A DNA stretch of 64,000 nucleotides from Helopsaltes ochotensis (taxonomy: Eukaryota; Chordata; Aves; Passeriformes; Locustellidae), in the NCBI GenBank assembly GCA_013400155.1, contig VXBM01000098.1:884299-948298 (forward strand). Reading direction: 5' to 3'. The notes under the pieces were generated by a model. The model worked only from the letters and a program-made list of their open reading frames with translations. It ran no database searches and had not been told where the DNA came from. A program made the position numbers and the translations under genes. Positions 26,565-37,800 of this stretch are shown here, one piece after another. Every line of letters begins with the position of its first letter. Position 1 is the first letter of the stretch.

Positions 26565-28565
26565 CATTTCTATTCAAACTACACACCCACAATTCCAGTG
26601 GCATCACTCAATTTTGGAAACTCGTTCCACGGCCTCAGGTCAGGTGTAGTGCTTGCTTGAGGGCCAGTGCCTTTTAGCACAGAAAGCCTGAAATCCTCAG
26701 CCTCCAGGGTTCCAACAAGCTGTGGATCCCCTCCCTCTGTGCTGCTGCACGACAAATGGCAGCATGGCAGCCAAGCACCAGGCTTCTTAAAGTGCATTGG
26801 TTGTCATGGACCACTTTATGTAACTCTGTTACAGGTAGTATAAACCTTGGCTTGTCTGAAATCCTGAGAGCTTCGTCAAAAACTTCAGCAAAGCTAAAAT
26901 TTCCCTCAGTGTGTTTCAAGTTCGCTTGAAAAATTTCCCTATAGAATTTTTTGCTATTCCCATTTATACCAAGAGATCTTTCAAGTGGATTTTTGATCAA
27001 ACTTGGAATTGGAAAAAATTCTAATTTAGTTTTGCTCCAATTCAGGCTGATAAGGGTAATCCTTTGAACTTCATTGTACAATATGGTATGAAAGATTGGT
27101 GCAGTGGTCCACCTGAGAAGAGTGAGTAGAAATTTCAAATAACAGTAGGGCAAAAAACAGTGCAGCAAGTTTAAAATTTAGCAAATTGTACATCAGTGAG
27201 TTATTCTACTTTCAAACTTGGGCTTTTTAAACTTATTGTCATGCCATGAAAGAAGTAAGAAACTGTGCAGGTAATTAAATATTTGCCATGGGGGATTATT
27301 TGCAGTTAATTAAAGCCACACAATTTCAGCACATACCTTTCCTACAGATTATTAAATTTGGATCAGATATTAACAACCCAGCTTTCTACTTACCCATCAG
27401 AGATTATTTTTAGACACTTTCAGGAACAGAGTTTTACAGGGGCATCCTTGGGTATATTGTGAGATTTGCTCAGCTGTGTTGCAGAGAAGGACCTTCTAGA
27501 ATTTAAGCTGTAAAAACATTGTCATAACATAATTTATTATCACATGCTGTTGATCTTTTGGCACTGTCACTTACTTCTTCCATTGAGCAGGATTTTAGAA
27601 AGTGTCTCACATGGGAACACAAGCTCTGATTATCTGTTGCTGCTGCTATGACCTGGAGTGGACTTATCCCTGTGGTTTGCACAACGTTCAGTTAGATCAG
27701 CACTGGTGGTTTTTAACGAGGCTCAAAGAGAGCTCTTTATCCAGTGAAATCTGTGTGTGATGAGGATGAGCAAAACTAAATTGAGTGTTGCTACATTACC
27801 TGAATGCAGTGGAATTATGCATTATGTATTTCTCCATCGCCATGCAAAAACTGACTGTTGTCAGAAAATGCTGTTTGACACAACAAAATAATGTCCTGTG
27901 TTTATGAAGACCCCAGATAGCAGAGCAATTGGACTTTCTGCCAAAATGTAATTTAAATCTCTCTGTGCCACTGGTTCCAAGTATTGCTTTGGGCAGTTCA
28001 TTTTGATAGCCTGCCCCAACAAAAAAAGCACTCTCGGCCACAATAATGACCTTGGGAGCTCTGTCATCGAGTGACATGAGGCTAGGATTTGCACAGGGAT
28101 TTATGGGATTTAGTGTTTCTGGAAGGATTTAAAGTTTGTGGAAATCCAACCATGAAAAACTGTTATTCTAAATAAATAATAAATCACTTTATTTATCAAG
28201 TAGGTGGTTTGTGTATTTCTTGTAGATTTGTGCCGCTCCACTCATTAGGAATAAAATCCTTGGTAGTGCTGCTGATTATTCTTAGGCATCCATCCTCACC
28301 AGCTCCTGGTTTAAGGTTTGTACTTCCTGAACAGCAAAAAAACTGCTCAGTAAGTGTAGGGATTCTGAAATCAATCTGAATAATTGAAACCCACAAATAT
28401 ACTTCTGTAGTTTCTAAGGCTGTAGTTAAACAGATAGGAAATTGGTCAATGTATCAAAATGCCAAATATGAAGCTGGCACCTAAGAACTCCTCTAACTCA
28501 AGCAACTACTTTTCCAGCATGAAAACTGCTTCAGGATTTATTTGTTTGGTTGCTTTTTTCCTCAG

Positions 28566-28634
28566 ATTCCCTGGAAGACACGCAGAAGGGTGATTCGGTG
28601 CATTCTGTGGTGTGTGAACAAGATCAAGCCAAAG
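28566..28634 (+). CDS. MACROD2: MACROD2 tail exon D (69 nt, phase 1-1)
   Basis: Coding exon with a strong pyrimidine-rich acceptor (ttgcttttttcctcag) and donor aaag|gtaaag. After a split Asp codon it reads SLEDTQKGDSVHSVV then CEQDQAK. The KG..HSV..QD pattern matches a stretch of the human MACROD2 tail as I remember it (TKGGEV.DHSV.DQD), which is one of the anchors of the identification. It carries one TQ dipeptide (DTQK). It is the first of three exons packed into 1.3 kb; the intron to the next exon is only 602 bp. Confidence 0.83.
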
Positions 28635-29236
28635 GTAAAGTTTGGTATCAATGTTTTTTAAGACAGAGATAACGAACCAGTGTGAAACTTCAGTTCTTCC
28701 AGTGTCAGCATCCAGTGGGTTTCAGCCTGATTTCTGCCACCTTAAGGAAATGCTCTTGGCTAGTAGAGGTTGTGTCAGCCAGTTGTGGGGCACTAATCCC
28801 TGGTGCTACTAGGAAAGGCACATGGCTGTAAATAGGTTTAGCCATACTGATTGATCCTGGGTGCATGGCATTGTTATCATGTCCTCCTCTGTTGTTATTG
28901 TGGTTCTGAAAGCCTGTGGGGTGTTTCTGTTCCTTCTGCTGGCCATCAACAGTTCCTATGAGAAAAAGTGTCAAGGTTGAGCTGCAAAAGAAGAAGAGCT
29001 GTAAGTGCTGCAGGGTCAGTTTTGACCAGCTATTTAACTAACTTCATGCTTAGTATGGTTAAGTGATATTTTCATGTATAAAACGTGTTCACTTGTTCAC
29101 TTAATAGAAATAAAAAGCAGTGCTTGACTTAGAAGTACCATGCTGTGTGTGAGGTTCATGTTCTGTTTTAATGAATTTTAGCATTGCCTGCACACAACAT
29201 CATGCTGATACCATTTTCTGTTTGTTGTATTAACAG
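28635..29236 (+). other. MACROD2: MACROD2 intron D-E (602 bp)
   Basis: Short intron between two tail exons. It contains no recognisable repeat, exon or RNA. It ends in tttgttgtattaacag. Confidence 0.8.
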
Positions 29237-29311
29237 GACAACAGGATGTTTCTGCAAATGAGGAGATAAAAACTGGGTCAGATTCCCAAGACTCCTGCAT
29301 GGAAATGGAAG
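29237..29311 (+). CDS. MACROD2: MACROD2 tail exon E (75 nt, phase 1-1)
   Basis: Coding exon with acceptor tgtattaacag and donor ggaag|gtactc, the latter weak after position +3. It reads QQDVSANEEIKTGS then DSQDSCMEME after a split glycine codon. This aligns without gaps to a 25-residue segment of the human MACROD2 tail as I recall it (GQ...S...EIK....SQ.S.ME.E), the best single match in the window. It has one SQ site (DSQD). A second AG at 29243-29244 would shift the frame, so the start at 29237 is preferred. The region shortly downstream of the donor carries a CR1 insertion. Confidence 0.87.
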
Positions 29312-29792
29312 GTACTCCTTGTGTCTCGAAATCCAAAAGCAAGACTAACAAGCAAAAACACTAACAGAGAATCATGGAATCAGAATGTCTGGGATTGAAG
29401 GGACCTTAAAAATCATCTAGTACCATAGGCAGGTACACCTTCTACTAGGCCAGGTTGCTCCAAGCTGCATCCAACCTGGCCTTGAACACTTCCAGGGATG
29501 GGGCATGGACTGTGAGTATCTCTGGGATTGCAGTGAGTCCTGGTGAAGAGCCATGCTTGGAGTAGGCACATGGGATTTTGTGCTAAATCCCAGAAAGTTC
29601 AGTGTCTTCAAGGCTTTGCTCTGAACTAGAGCCCCTTGGATTTCCTTGGGCAGGTTTTTTATTTGTACTCACGGAGGAAAAGATCCTTTTCCTCTGCCAG
29701 TGTTTTTAATGGCAAGGTTTCTGGTGGGTGTTAATCCTTTTATGTCCATTCTGAAAAGCCTTACTTGTTATCCTTTTATCAAATTTATTCAG
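29312..29792 (+). other. MACROD2: MACROD2 intron E-F (481 bp)
   Basis: Very short intron, of which about 145 bp is an antisense CR1 fragment beginning about 54 bp after the donor. The rest is unique sequence. The acceptor region tccttttatcaaatttattcag is moderately pyrimidine-rich. Confidence 0.8.
29366..29510 (-). mobile_element. CR1 LINE 3' end, antisense, inside intron E-F
   Basis: Reads as the reverse complement of a CR1 3' end: 'agagaatcatggaatcagaa', 'gggaccttaaaaatcatcta', then 'ccaacctggccttgaacact' and 'tccagggatggggcatgg', in the order expected for the antisense strand. It occupies nearly a third of the short intron between exons E and F. Confidence 0.92.
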
Positions 29793-29885
29793 ATCCACTG
29801 TTGAACCAAGAAGACAGAACAGAAGCTGAGATACCTTTGATTTGTGGTGCAGACGAAAAGGAAGAAGGAAAAGAAGAAGAGCGAG
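29793..29885 (+). CDS. MACROD2: MACROD2 tail exon F (93 nt, phase 1-1)
   Basis: The largest tail exon in the window. The acceptor is aaatttattcag and the donor is gcgag|gtgagg. After a split Asp codon it reads PLLNQEDRTEAEIPLICGAD and then a run of Glu, Lys and Gly ending in EEER. NQED followed a few residues later by IPL, then a Glu/Lys stretch, matches the human tail in the same order (NQED...VIPL..DQEEKEGEK), as remembered. Fifteen of its 31 codons encode Asp, Glu, Lys or Arg in the last half alone or nearly so. The frame stays open beyond the donor for 30 codons, ending at a TAA at 29975-29977, which allows an alternative terminal form. Confidence 0.87.
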
Positions 29886-30231
29886 GTGAGGCTATTAAAA
29901 CACAGATGGAGACAGAGAATGCTGCAGGATTCACAGTATCCTCTCCTATTGCAAGGAAAGATGGAAAGGACACATAAAAGCACTTTTTTCCCCTAAGAAA
30001 CAAAATGTGTTTTGTCTTATCTTTGAGTGTAGTTTGGATATATTGGACTTGGATTTGCATAGGAAGCTAAGTGCAAAAAAGGGCACACCGGGGTTCAGAA
30101 GTGACATTTAAATACTCTTCTTGGTTTTGGTTTTTTTGCATTTAAGTATCCTTTTGACCACATTTTCTAGAAGCAGTCAGAGTATTAAGTATTTGGAGTA
30201 AATTAAGTAACTTTTATTTGCTTAAAATAAA
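29886..30231 (+). promoter_or_regulatory. MACROD2: Possible alternative last exon and intronic poly(A) site after exon F
   Basis: If the donor after exon F is not used, translation continues in frame for 30 codons (EAIKTQMETENAAG then FTVSSPIARKDGKDT) to TAA at 29975-29977. A canonical AATAAA lies at 30226-30231, about 250 nt after that stop. The read-through keeps the tail's style (a TQ site and METEN, similar to METER near the end of exon H). No strong GU-rich downstream element is evident. This is inference; transcripts would be needed. Confidence 0.35.
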
Positions 30232-33200
30232 TGGATAGCTATTTGTGAAGTCATTAATAGAGATTTAACTAAAGAGTAACTAAAACTAGTAATTCTAATG
30301 AGGAAACCAATATTTGGAGTGAGAATGCAGAGTCTTCTGAAGCACTAGTTTTTTTTATGGGGGTAAAGTATTTGAGACCTTGGGAATGCTTTTGCAAGGA
30401 AATGTGGAAGTTTAAATGTTGGATGCTTCTGGGAACCCTGCAATCATCTCACCATTTGTAAAGGCATATGGTTGTATAAAAATGTATTATGTAAATAATT
30501 CTCTAATTTTAAAGTAACTGCAAGTTAATTATATGGTCATTTGTAGAGCCCAGTGATGAATTTCACGGTTCCAAATTAAAATGCAGACACGATTTTTATT
30601 GAAAATTCAGGTCAATACTAACTGTGTTGATCCAATTATGAAGTCCTTTTCTCAGCAACATTGACACCAACTTACTTGCAAGCCTGCAGTAGGAATATTG
30701 ACAATTTTCTTCACTGCAAAGCCAGGTTAATTGAACCTCTTTGTTCATACACAGCTAAACAATATTTCCGTTCCTTTTTTTTTTTAATTTTAATTGCCTG
30801 TCCAAGTTGAGACTAATCACATCTCCTTGTTACCATTTGTGTTAATGGTATTGGTTTTGTGCCGTGTTAATGGTGATGAAGATAAAATTGATATAATTCT
30901 TAAGTTCAACTTCAGATAAATGGTACCACAGTACCTCAGTTGCAAACTCATGTTATACAATATATGCTCACTCTGACTGCAAATACCAAAGGCATTATGT
31001 CATCCTCCTCCAAACAGAAATTATTTACATATTATTTTATGCATCATCACAACTAAATTGGACAAAATGTACCTTCATTATTTGCACATTTTCTCCTCTT
31101 TACTACTTTAGTGTCCCCAACAGCTAGGGACTGTCAGTTAGTTCTCAGAAGAGAGATTATATTTCAACATCTGTTCTACTTACTGTTAAAATATGCAATG
31201 CTAAGGAAAAGCAGGTAATGTCAGAAAAGGGTTGTTCTTGGCACCTTTCCTTTTCCAGCCCTTGATTTAAAAGTTTCAAATACTAAGTAAAAACTTCTTG
31301 CTAAATATTTTGGAACTTGTTCCTACCAAGTCTCAGATGTTGATACTGTGCAGGATTCATCTGATCCAAAGCTTGTTGAAGTCATCAATTTAAGTGATCT
31401 TTTGGTAATTTCCATGATAAGAGGAGATGTGTTGAGTCTGTGTGCAGGATAACAGCATAAATATTCTGTTCAGCATCTTCCAAATGTACTGTCTTTGGTG
31501 CAGGGAAAATAAATGGGCAGAGCAGGAGCAGAGAAGGAAATAAAGCCTTTCCCTTGCCTTGTTTCATTCTTATGGGTATAGGCACCCTCGTAGCTCATCT
31601 TGCTCAATGCTTCTTGTTCTGGTGGGCACAAATCCTGCCACGTGAGTTTTGAAGGTTTGCCATAAAGTGAAATGGGTCTGGACAGAAAGGGGTAAAAAAA
31701 AATCAGCTGAAGTTCAGACTGATAAAATAAGATATATTTCCCAAAGAGAGACTCCTCTTAATGGAAAGAGATTACCTGGCATTAAAAAGAGATTTAATAT
31801 GTGACATTATTTTATGTAACCCAAGTGCTACCTCCTGAAGTAATTCAGCTGAATAGTTTTCCAGCAGCACACACAGTACATTTGATACAGGATGTAATAC
31901 TGTATTTTTGTCAAAGAACATGGAAAAAAGGCTAATGTGGGACTGCTAGTCCTGTTAAACAGAAACTCACGGATCTTAAGTTAGTTTGAACCATTCTGGA
32001 TCTACATGCATAGCCAAATGTAGCAACTACTAAATTCCAAACTACCTGGTCTTTCTGTTCCACATGAGATTTTTTTGTGTATGTTTCAAACTCATCCCAG
32101 AGCAAAAGGTAGCATGTAGCTGCCTCTCTCCTCTCTCTGTCTCACTGGGAGCATTAATTCTTGGGAGTCCTCTACAGTCCCTTCAGTCCTCAGAACTGGA
32201 GCTGTGTAAGCCACCAAAGGACCAACAAAGTCCCTTTTACAACCTAAAGCTGGATTTCTGCTCAGTTACTGATTGCAGCTTTGAAGCATGCTAGGAATTT
32301 TTTCAATGATGTGGTTTTCCATGGGAAAAAAAGGTCTATTTCTTGCTGTTTTAGAGATTTGTCTCAGTTTATATGAACTTCTGACAAACCACAGGTTATC
32401 TTCTGATTTAATTGTGCAAATTTTACTGCCAGCTCATCTCTGTGTTTTGGGGTTTTTTTAAAGCATGCAGGGTCCTTTTTCTGTACAGCTCATTTCATTT
32501 CACAGCTCCAGGGTCATGCTGTAGTGTGAGTCCCCAAGGAGTCCCAGATCCTGGTGTTTTCAAGGTTCTGGGATGCTGGGAACCCAGAGGAACAAAGAAT
32601 CAAAATCTTGGCAGTCGCACTACTATGTCCCATTGCCAGCAGTAAGAACCAAGCCAGATTACCCTGAAGAATATAACAATGTGAGGCACTGTGTGTTTGA
32701 TAAAAACCTGCTGTTGCTTTTTCCAAAATCAGTAATAAAATATCACATATGCCAATTTATTCCCTTTTTTCCTACTGCAACTTTAAGTTGCATATTATGA
32801 AGTAGCAGCTGAAGAAAAAAGGCAAACTAAGATGCCTTTTTCATTTTTTTTTCCAACTACTATAATGCACTCATTCTGGCTCACAAAAGAATAATGAAAA
32901 TGTATGTTTCTTATAAGATTGGGGAATATTCTCAAATCCCTTTATTAAAAACCAGAGCAAGTGGTGTTCGCTGACCTATTTGCTGACTAGGTAAGTGTAC
33001 ACAGTTTTAACAGACCTTTTGGCAGTCCCTTTATATGCACACTTGGAAATAGTCCTGTAGTGTTGTAATGACCACGCACTCAACGTTTATTTGTAGGTTT
33101 AATCAGCACGTTTATTCCACAACACAATTTGCAGCACATGGAAGGAAATCCCATATTTGCGTGGATATGCAGCCAATTTCTCCTCAGAGCCCACTCTCAC

Positions 33201-33581
33201 CTCTGTCATTTCCCATCCCTTTCTATCTCCCTTCATCAAGACATTCAGTATGATGATTTCCCTCACTAATCACCCTCAGAAGTTGTTTAGCTCTTTGAAG
33301 GGGTAAGATTTCTGTCAGAGCACTAGAAAATGAACAGTTACTGCTGTTATTTCTCTGTTTGCACTCTTCTCTATTTGGGCTGAAATTTTTGTCATCTTGT
33401 GCCATTTGGAACACAGTTGGAGCTTGACCTGTGATATTTTTCCACATGAGAAACTTATTAGAGTGACTGGGTAGAATCTTCACCTTCACCATGAGGTTAG
33501 GGGCAGGCCAGGGGAGGTTTCCATCATTTGCAGTACATGTGATTTCCTTTGTCAATCTTCTGATCAGTGCTTGTTTACTCT

Positions 33582-33627
33582 AAATTTGAAGTCTGCCTAG
33601 TTCCAAATTTTGAAGTCTGCCAAGTTG
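33582..33627. repeat. 23-bp imperfect tandem duplication
   Basis: aaatttgaagtctgcctagt and aaattttgaagtctgccaag lie side by side with a few differences. Local duplication only. Confidence 0.75.
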
Positions 33628-34874
33628 TGTTCCAGCTAAGCTCAGTTTTGGTCAACAGTCTTTGTAACATGAATAGCTGTGACCTGTAACTCTGTAGGCA
33701 ACACTTTGTCCATTCTTCACTTGTCCATTTTGCTTTAGCAGGAGTGATAATTTTATGGCATAATTTTGGAGAGAACTAAGTGTTCCAAAACCTGGGGAAA
33801 AGAGCTCTCATGTTTTATAGCTTGAGTCTCAGGCATCTTTAGGCTTTTATATGCATTGGTACAATCGTAAATAATGTCAAAGTAATGACTTTGTTATCAA
33901 ACAGTCAAAGATTTCAAAATTACATTGTGGCTATAGAGAAACGAAAGAATTCTTGAGAAAGGTCTTTTTGGACAAATCTGACATTTTTATTACTGATTCA
34001 TGGCAATTTTATTGCTTAACCAAACTCCTTTAATTCTTCAAGTGGAGAGAGATGAGACGTTTTGGAAAAAAAAAATAATAAAAATCTTCCCTAGAATCTT
34101 CAAATAGGTAATTTCACTTTGGAAAGAAAAGAATATTTTGGAGTGCTGTGGCTTCTGAAGATCTAATATAAAGGCTCCAAGTTATTTTATTATTCAGTTG
34201 CTCAAAGAGGAGAGGAAAAAAAATATCCTGAACCAGATATAGTGTGTTTGGTATTTGATAAGAACCCATACTGAATAGACTGGATGCCATTTTTTTGGAC
34301 TGTTACAGCCTATTCAGACACTAAATCAGAAATATATCTTTAAAATCCTATTCTAACAGATACTGATGTTTGGCAAAAAAAACCAAAAGTGCACTGTTGG
34401 TCCTTTTGCAGAAATGCTGTAAAGAAAGTTGCAAACGGGTATTTAAAGCTCTAAACTGTGCAGAGAGCTGGGCTGTTGGAAGCAGTAGATGGGACAAGTG
34501 GGAAGTGCACAGAGAGATTATGAGTGGAGATCCTGAAAGGTGCCTGGCCCACGAAGCCTTGCTTTGCATACCTTTATTTTCTTGAGAACTTCACAAAACT
34601 CCAGTGAACTTTTCAGCCTGCAGTGTCAGCCAGTTGGGGAGATTTTGTGACCAGATGATGTGTGCCAGCCCACTGGGCTGAGTTTGTGGTGATCCAAGGG
34701 CTGTATCGAGCACTCTGCCCTCCTGAGGGCATTATAGCCGTGGCAGAAGAGGATAACCAAGTAATTTCTGTGCCTCGTGGAAGGAGCCAGGTGAGGTTCA
34801 CCTGCATCTTCTCTGCTCCACTTACACGCTGCAGGCTGCAGAGGAGGAGTGGGGGTTTGGCCTCACTGTCTGGG

Positions 34875-34896
34875 GGTTTGTGTTTGTGTTTGTGTG
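34875..34896. repeat. Short GTTTGT simple repeat
   Basis: Three to four copies of gtttgt within a GC-richer stretch. Low complexity, no further inference. Confidence 0.7.
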
Positions 34897-37800
34897 GGGG
34901 CTCTGGCAGCTGTGAAGTGGGAGGTGTCCAAGCTCTTAGATCAGCCAAGAGGCTTCACTGATGGGGCAGGATGAGGCAGCAAATGGGATGCAGACCTCCT
35001 GCAGGGCTTTCCTGAGGGTGCTTCCCTGAGGATGCTGTGCATTGGCCGTCAGGGTGGTTATTACACTCTCAGAAGTCTGCTCTAGATATGGATTTCTCTT
35101 GAGGGGAAAAAAAAAGAGTCATATTTATTTTCCTGCCACGGAAGAAACCTGTTTCTTTTCATTACTCTCCATATATCAGGTTCTAGCCTGAATGTGCATA
35201 AAAAATAGGTGGTGCAAGATTAATTTGAAGTTTTAATTATTTTCCATTCCTTGCAAGGAAAAATAATTTATTTTTTTCTTTGTGCTTTTCTAATAAGTAG
35301 AAAACGTAAGGAATTTTTCAGCTTGAACATTTTGCTTGCCGTCACAGTCACTTTATGTTACCGGACTTGATCGTAAGGCTAAAAGACAAAAAGCCAAAAG
35401 GAAAGAAAACAGGAAAACAACAATAGAGAATACAGTAACAATGATAACATTTAAGGTTTATTATCTCTATTTGATTGTTTTCTTCATTTCATTTAAAGTA
35501 AGCAGAATAGTATTAGGAATTGGCAATTTTTATTACATTTAAAAATATCATCTCTTTGTTCCTGCTGAAAGTGTTGACAATGCAGCCTTTGTTTAGTTTA
35601 ATTAACTTATGTTACAGCACTGAATTGAATCACACTCAGCATTAAATCAAGTAAAAGAAGCTTTAGAATGCTTTTCCATACACAGAAAATAAAAGAAAGA
35701 GAAGAAATTAAATACTTGAAGACACCGGAGGAGAAACTGGATATTTTTAGTGGAATACATTGAAGCGCCATTTTCATTTTGATTTTCCATGCTGGGAATG
35801 CCAGAAAATATAAAATCATGAAATCCCAGTGAAAAGCAGATGCTGTGATGTCATTCTTAGTCCTCATAATGTTTATAACAGTATTACATGATATTACATG
35901 TTTTTTACTTGTGAGCTACAAGTTTTGAAGAGTTTTAAGATCTTGATAATTAAAAGATATTGATAATAATTTTCACAGATGAAAACTGGGGAGATAATAG
36001 AATCCAAATTCCAAATGGTGGGGTCCGAGTCTACCAGGCTTTGGTTTTAGCTCCCCTCTCCAGAGATACAGCCGTGCCTTATGCAAACAAACTATATATC
36101 TCTTTCAAACTATCTCAAATAACACCCAAGGAATGAGGGAGAGTCTGACATCTCAGAAACAGTTTCCTGTTTGAAAAAGTAGGGCTCACTGGCCAAGGAC
36201 TGCACTGTTACAGATGGCATCATAGCCAGCAGTATTTCTGGAAATAAGCTTTAGCACTTCCAGAGATATGGCACCACTTTAACAGATGCTGAACAGCTAC
36301 AGAGGTATCTGCCTGAACAGTGAGCTTAGCTCCTGTGTGCCACAGGAAGAAATTCACTCTTAAATTAGAGTAAGTCCAGCAGACCAAAGGAGTGCAGGCA
36401 GTTTCAGCAGGAAACAGTTTGGTGCCTCACAGACAAATGTGGAGTCTTCATTTTGTTAAGCACTGATGAATTTTAGACTCTTACCTCTTTCAATAAAGTT
36501 TGTTTATGATGGAATACACACAGATCCAACTGAGCTGGCTCTGGAACTGGAAATGCTGTGCTCCCACTTGCTTAGGTTTTGGATGGATGTACTGCCTTGC
36601 CCAGGTTATGGCACTATGTTACAGCTGTTTCAACAACTCAAATGGCCACACACTTAAGGCAGCAGGGAGACAAACTGCATTTCACCAAGGATTTTCATAA
36701 AATAGAGTGGAGTCCAGTCATAACTATGTGGAAACCACAGCCAGTGGGAGTGAAGAAGGTATGATTTGGGGAACTGTCTTTTTTTTTCAAGTACAGAACA
36801 GGAAGGAATTAAAAGAAAACATCATGTGTCCTAGGATTGAAAGACTCTCTGACTTGTTCTTTGAGGAGTGGAAGAACATTTTCACTTCACTGTTCATTTC
36901 TGTAGTTTTGCCTAGTGCTGTGGTGCGGAGTAAATCTCGTTCTCATATGAGAAGGGTGGCATTTACTCACTCTGTACTGTCACGTGGATCAAGAGAGACA
37001 CTTTTTGATGAGCTCTGTTGCAGTTTCTCTTCTGTGCATTCCCACTTCTGGCTCTGCTAGTGAGGTACACCACGGCTTCACAGGTGTCCTTGCTTCTTGT
37101 GCTTGGAGAGGGAGGCCAGAGCTGTATAAGGAGGGGCTGCTACATAGTGAGGGGAAATGTGTATACAGCCTTGTGAAGTAGAGCTTGCTTTGCTAGGGCA
37201 TGACCCCAGCTGAGATTAAACCTTTCTCACTGCTGCCGACCCAGAGCAGGAGCAATCCCACCCAGTTTCACTCAGATCTTTGAAGCATAATGCTTTCCTC
37301 TGGGTTTTCTCTTACTTTTTTCTGCACTTTACTCATAACTTTTTGGTAGCACATTTTCTGTCCCCTCACCTTTTAGTGTTCTTTTGAGGTCTTGCCGTCT
37401 GGAGCAGTTTTCCTCTGCTTGGTTGGCTTTTATCACATTTTGCCTTCAGATGAGCATGCAAGGTCATCACCAGCATAACCTGGCCCACAGTATCAACCCA
37501 ACAGCCCAAACTGACCCCGCCTCTAGCCCCTCTGAATAATCTGCCAGGGAGAAAGCTCTTCCCTCCTACATCTCTTGGACTGCATCTGAATCAGGCAGTA
37601 GTGGCATCTCAACCTATTGGTGCAGCAGAAATGCAGCTCTTTGGGACTTGCTGTTATTTCACAGAAAGCTCAGCATCTCCTTTTTGGGGTCTTGCACGAT
37701 CTCTGAGTGGCCTCTCCTGGAGCACTCCTGTGTGCTGTGCAGTGCTCATAGCTGCAATTAAACCACTGCTCTGAATGATGAACTGTGAGTTGCAGCTGCA

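Larger units (their letters stand above)
19331..28565 (+). other. MACROD2: MACROD2 intron C-D (9.2 kb)
   Basis: Contains homopolymer A at about 20918-20934, a sense CR1 at 21078-21245, T-rich runs near 21319-21332 and 21693-21712, a TAAT-rich, repeat-free stretch at about 22740-22905, and a solo LTR at 26177-26564. The open minus-strand frame at 26674-27168 next to the LTR has no recognisable domain. No additional exon was identified. Confidence 0.7.

Noticed and set aside
26674..27168. 164-codon minus-strand open frame next to the solo LTR, as a retroviral remnant
   Set aside because: It shows no gag, protease, polymerase or envelope motif and lies on the U3 (upstream) side of the antisense LTR. 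Likely chance.
29245..29311. Alternative start of exon E at the second AG (29243-29244)
   Set aside because: It lies 8 nt downstream and would break the reading frame into exon F; the first AG gives the frame that matches the human tail.
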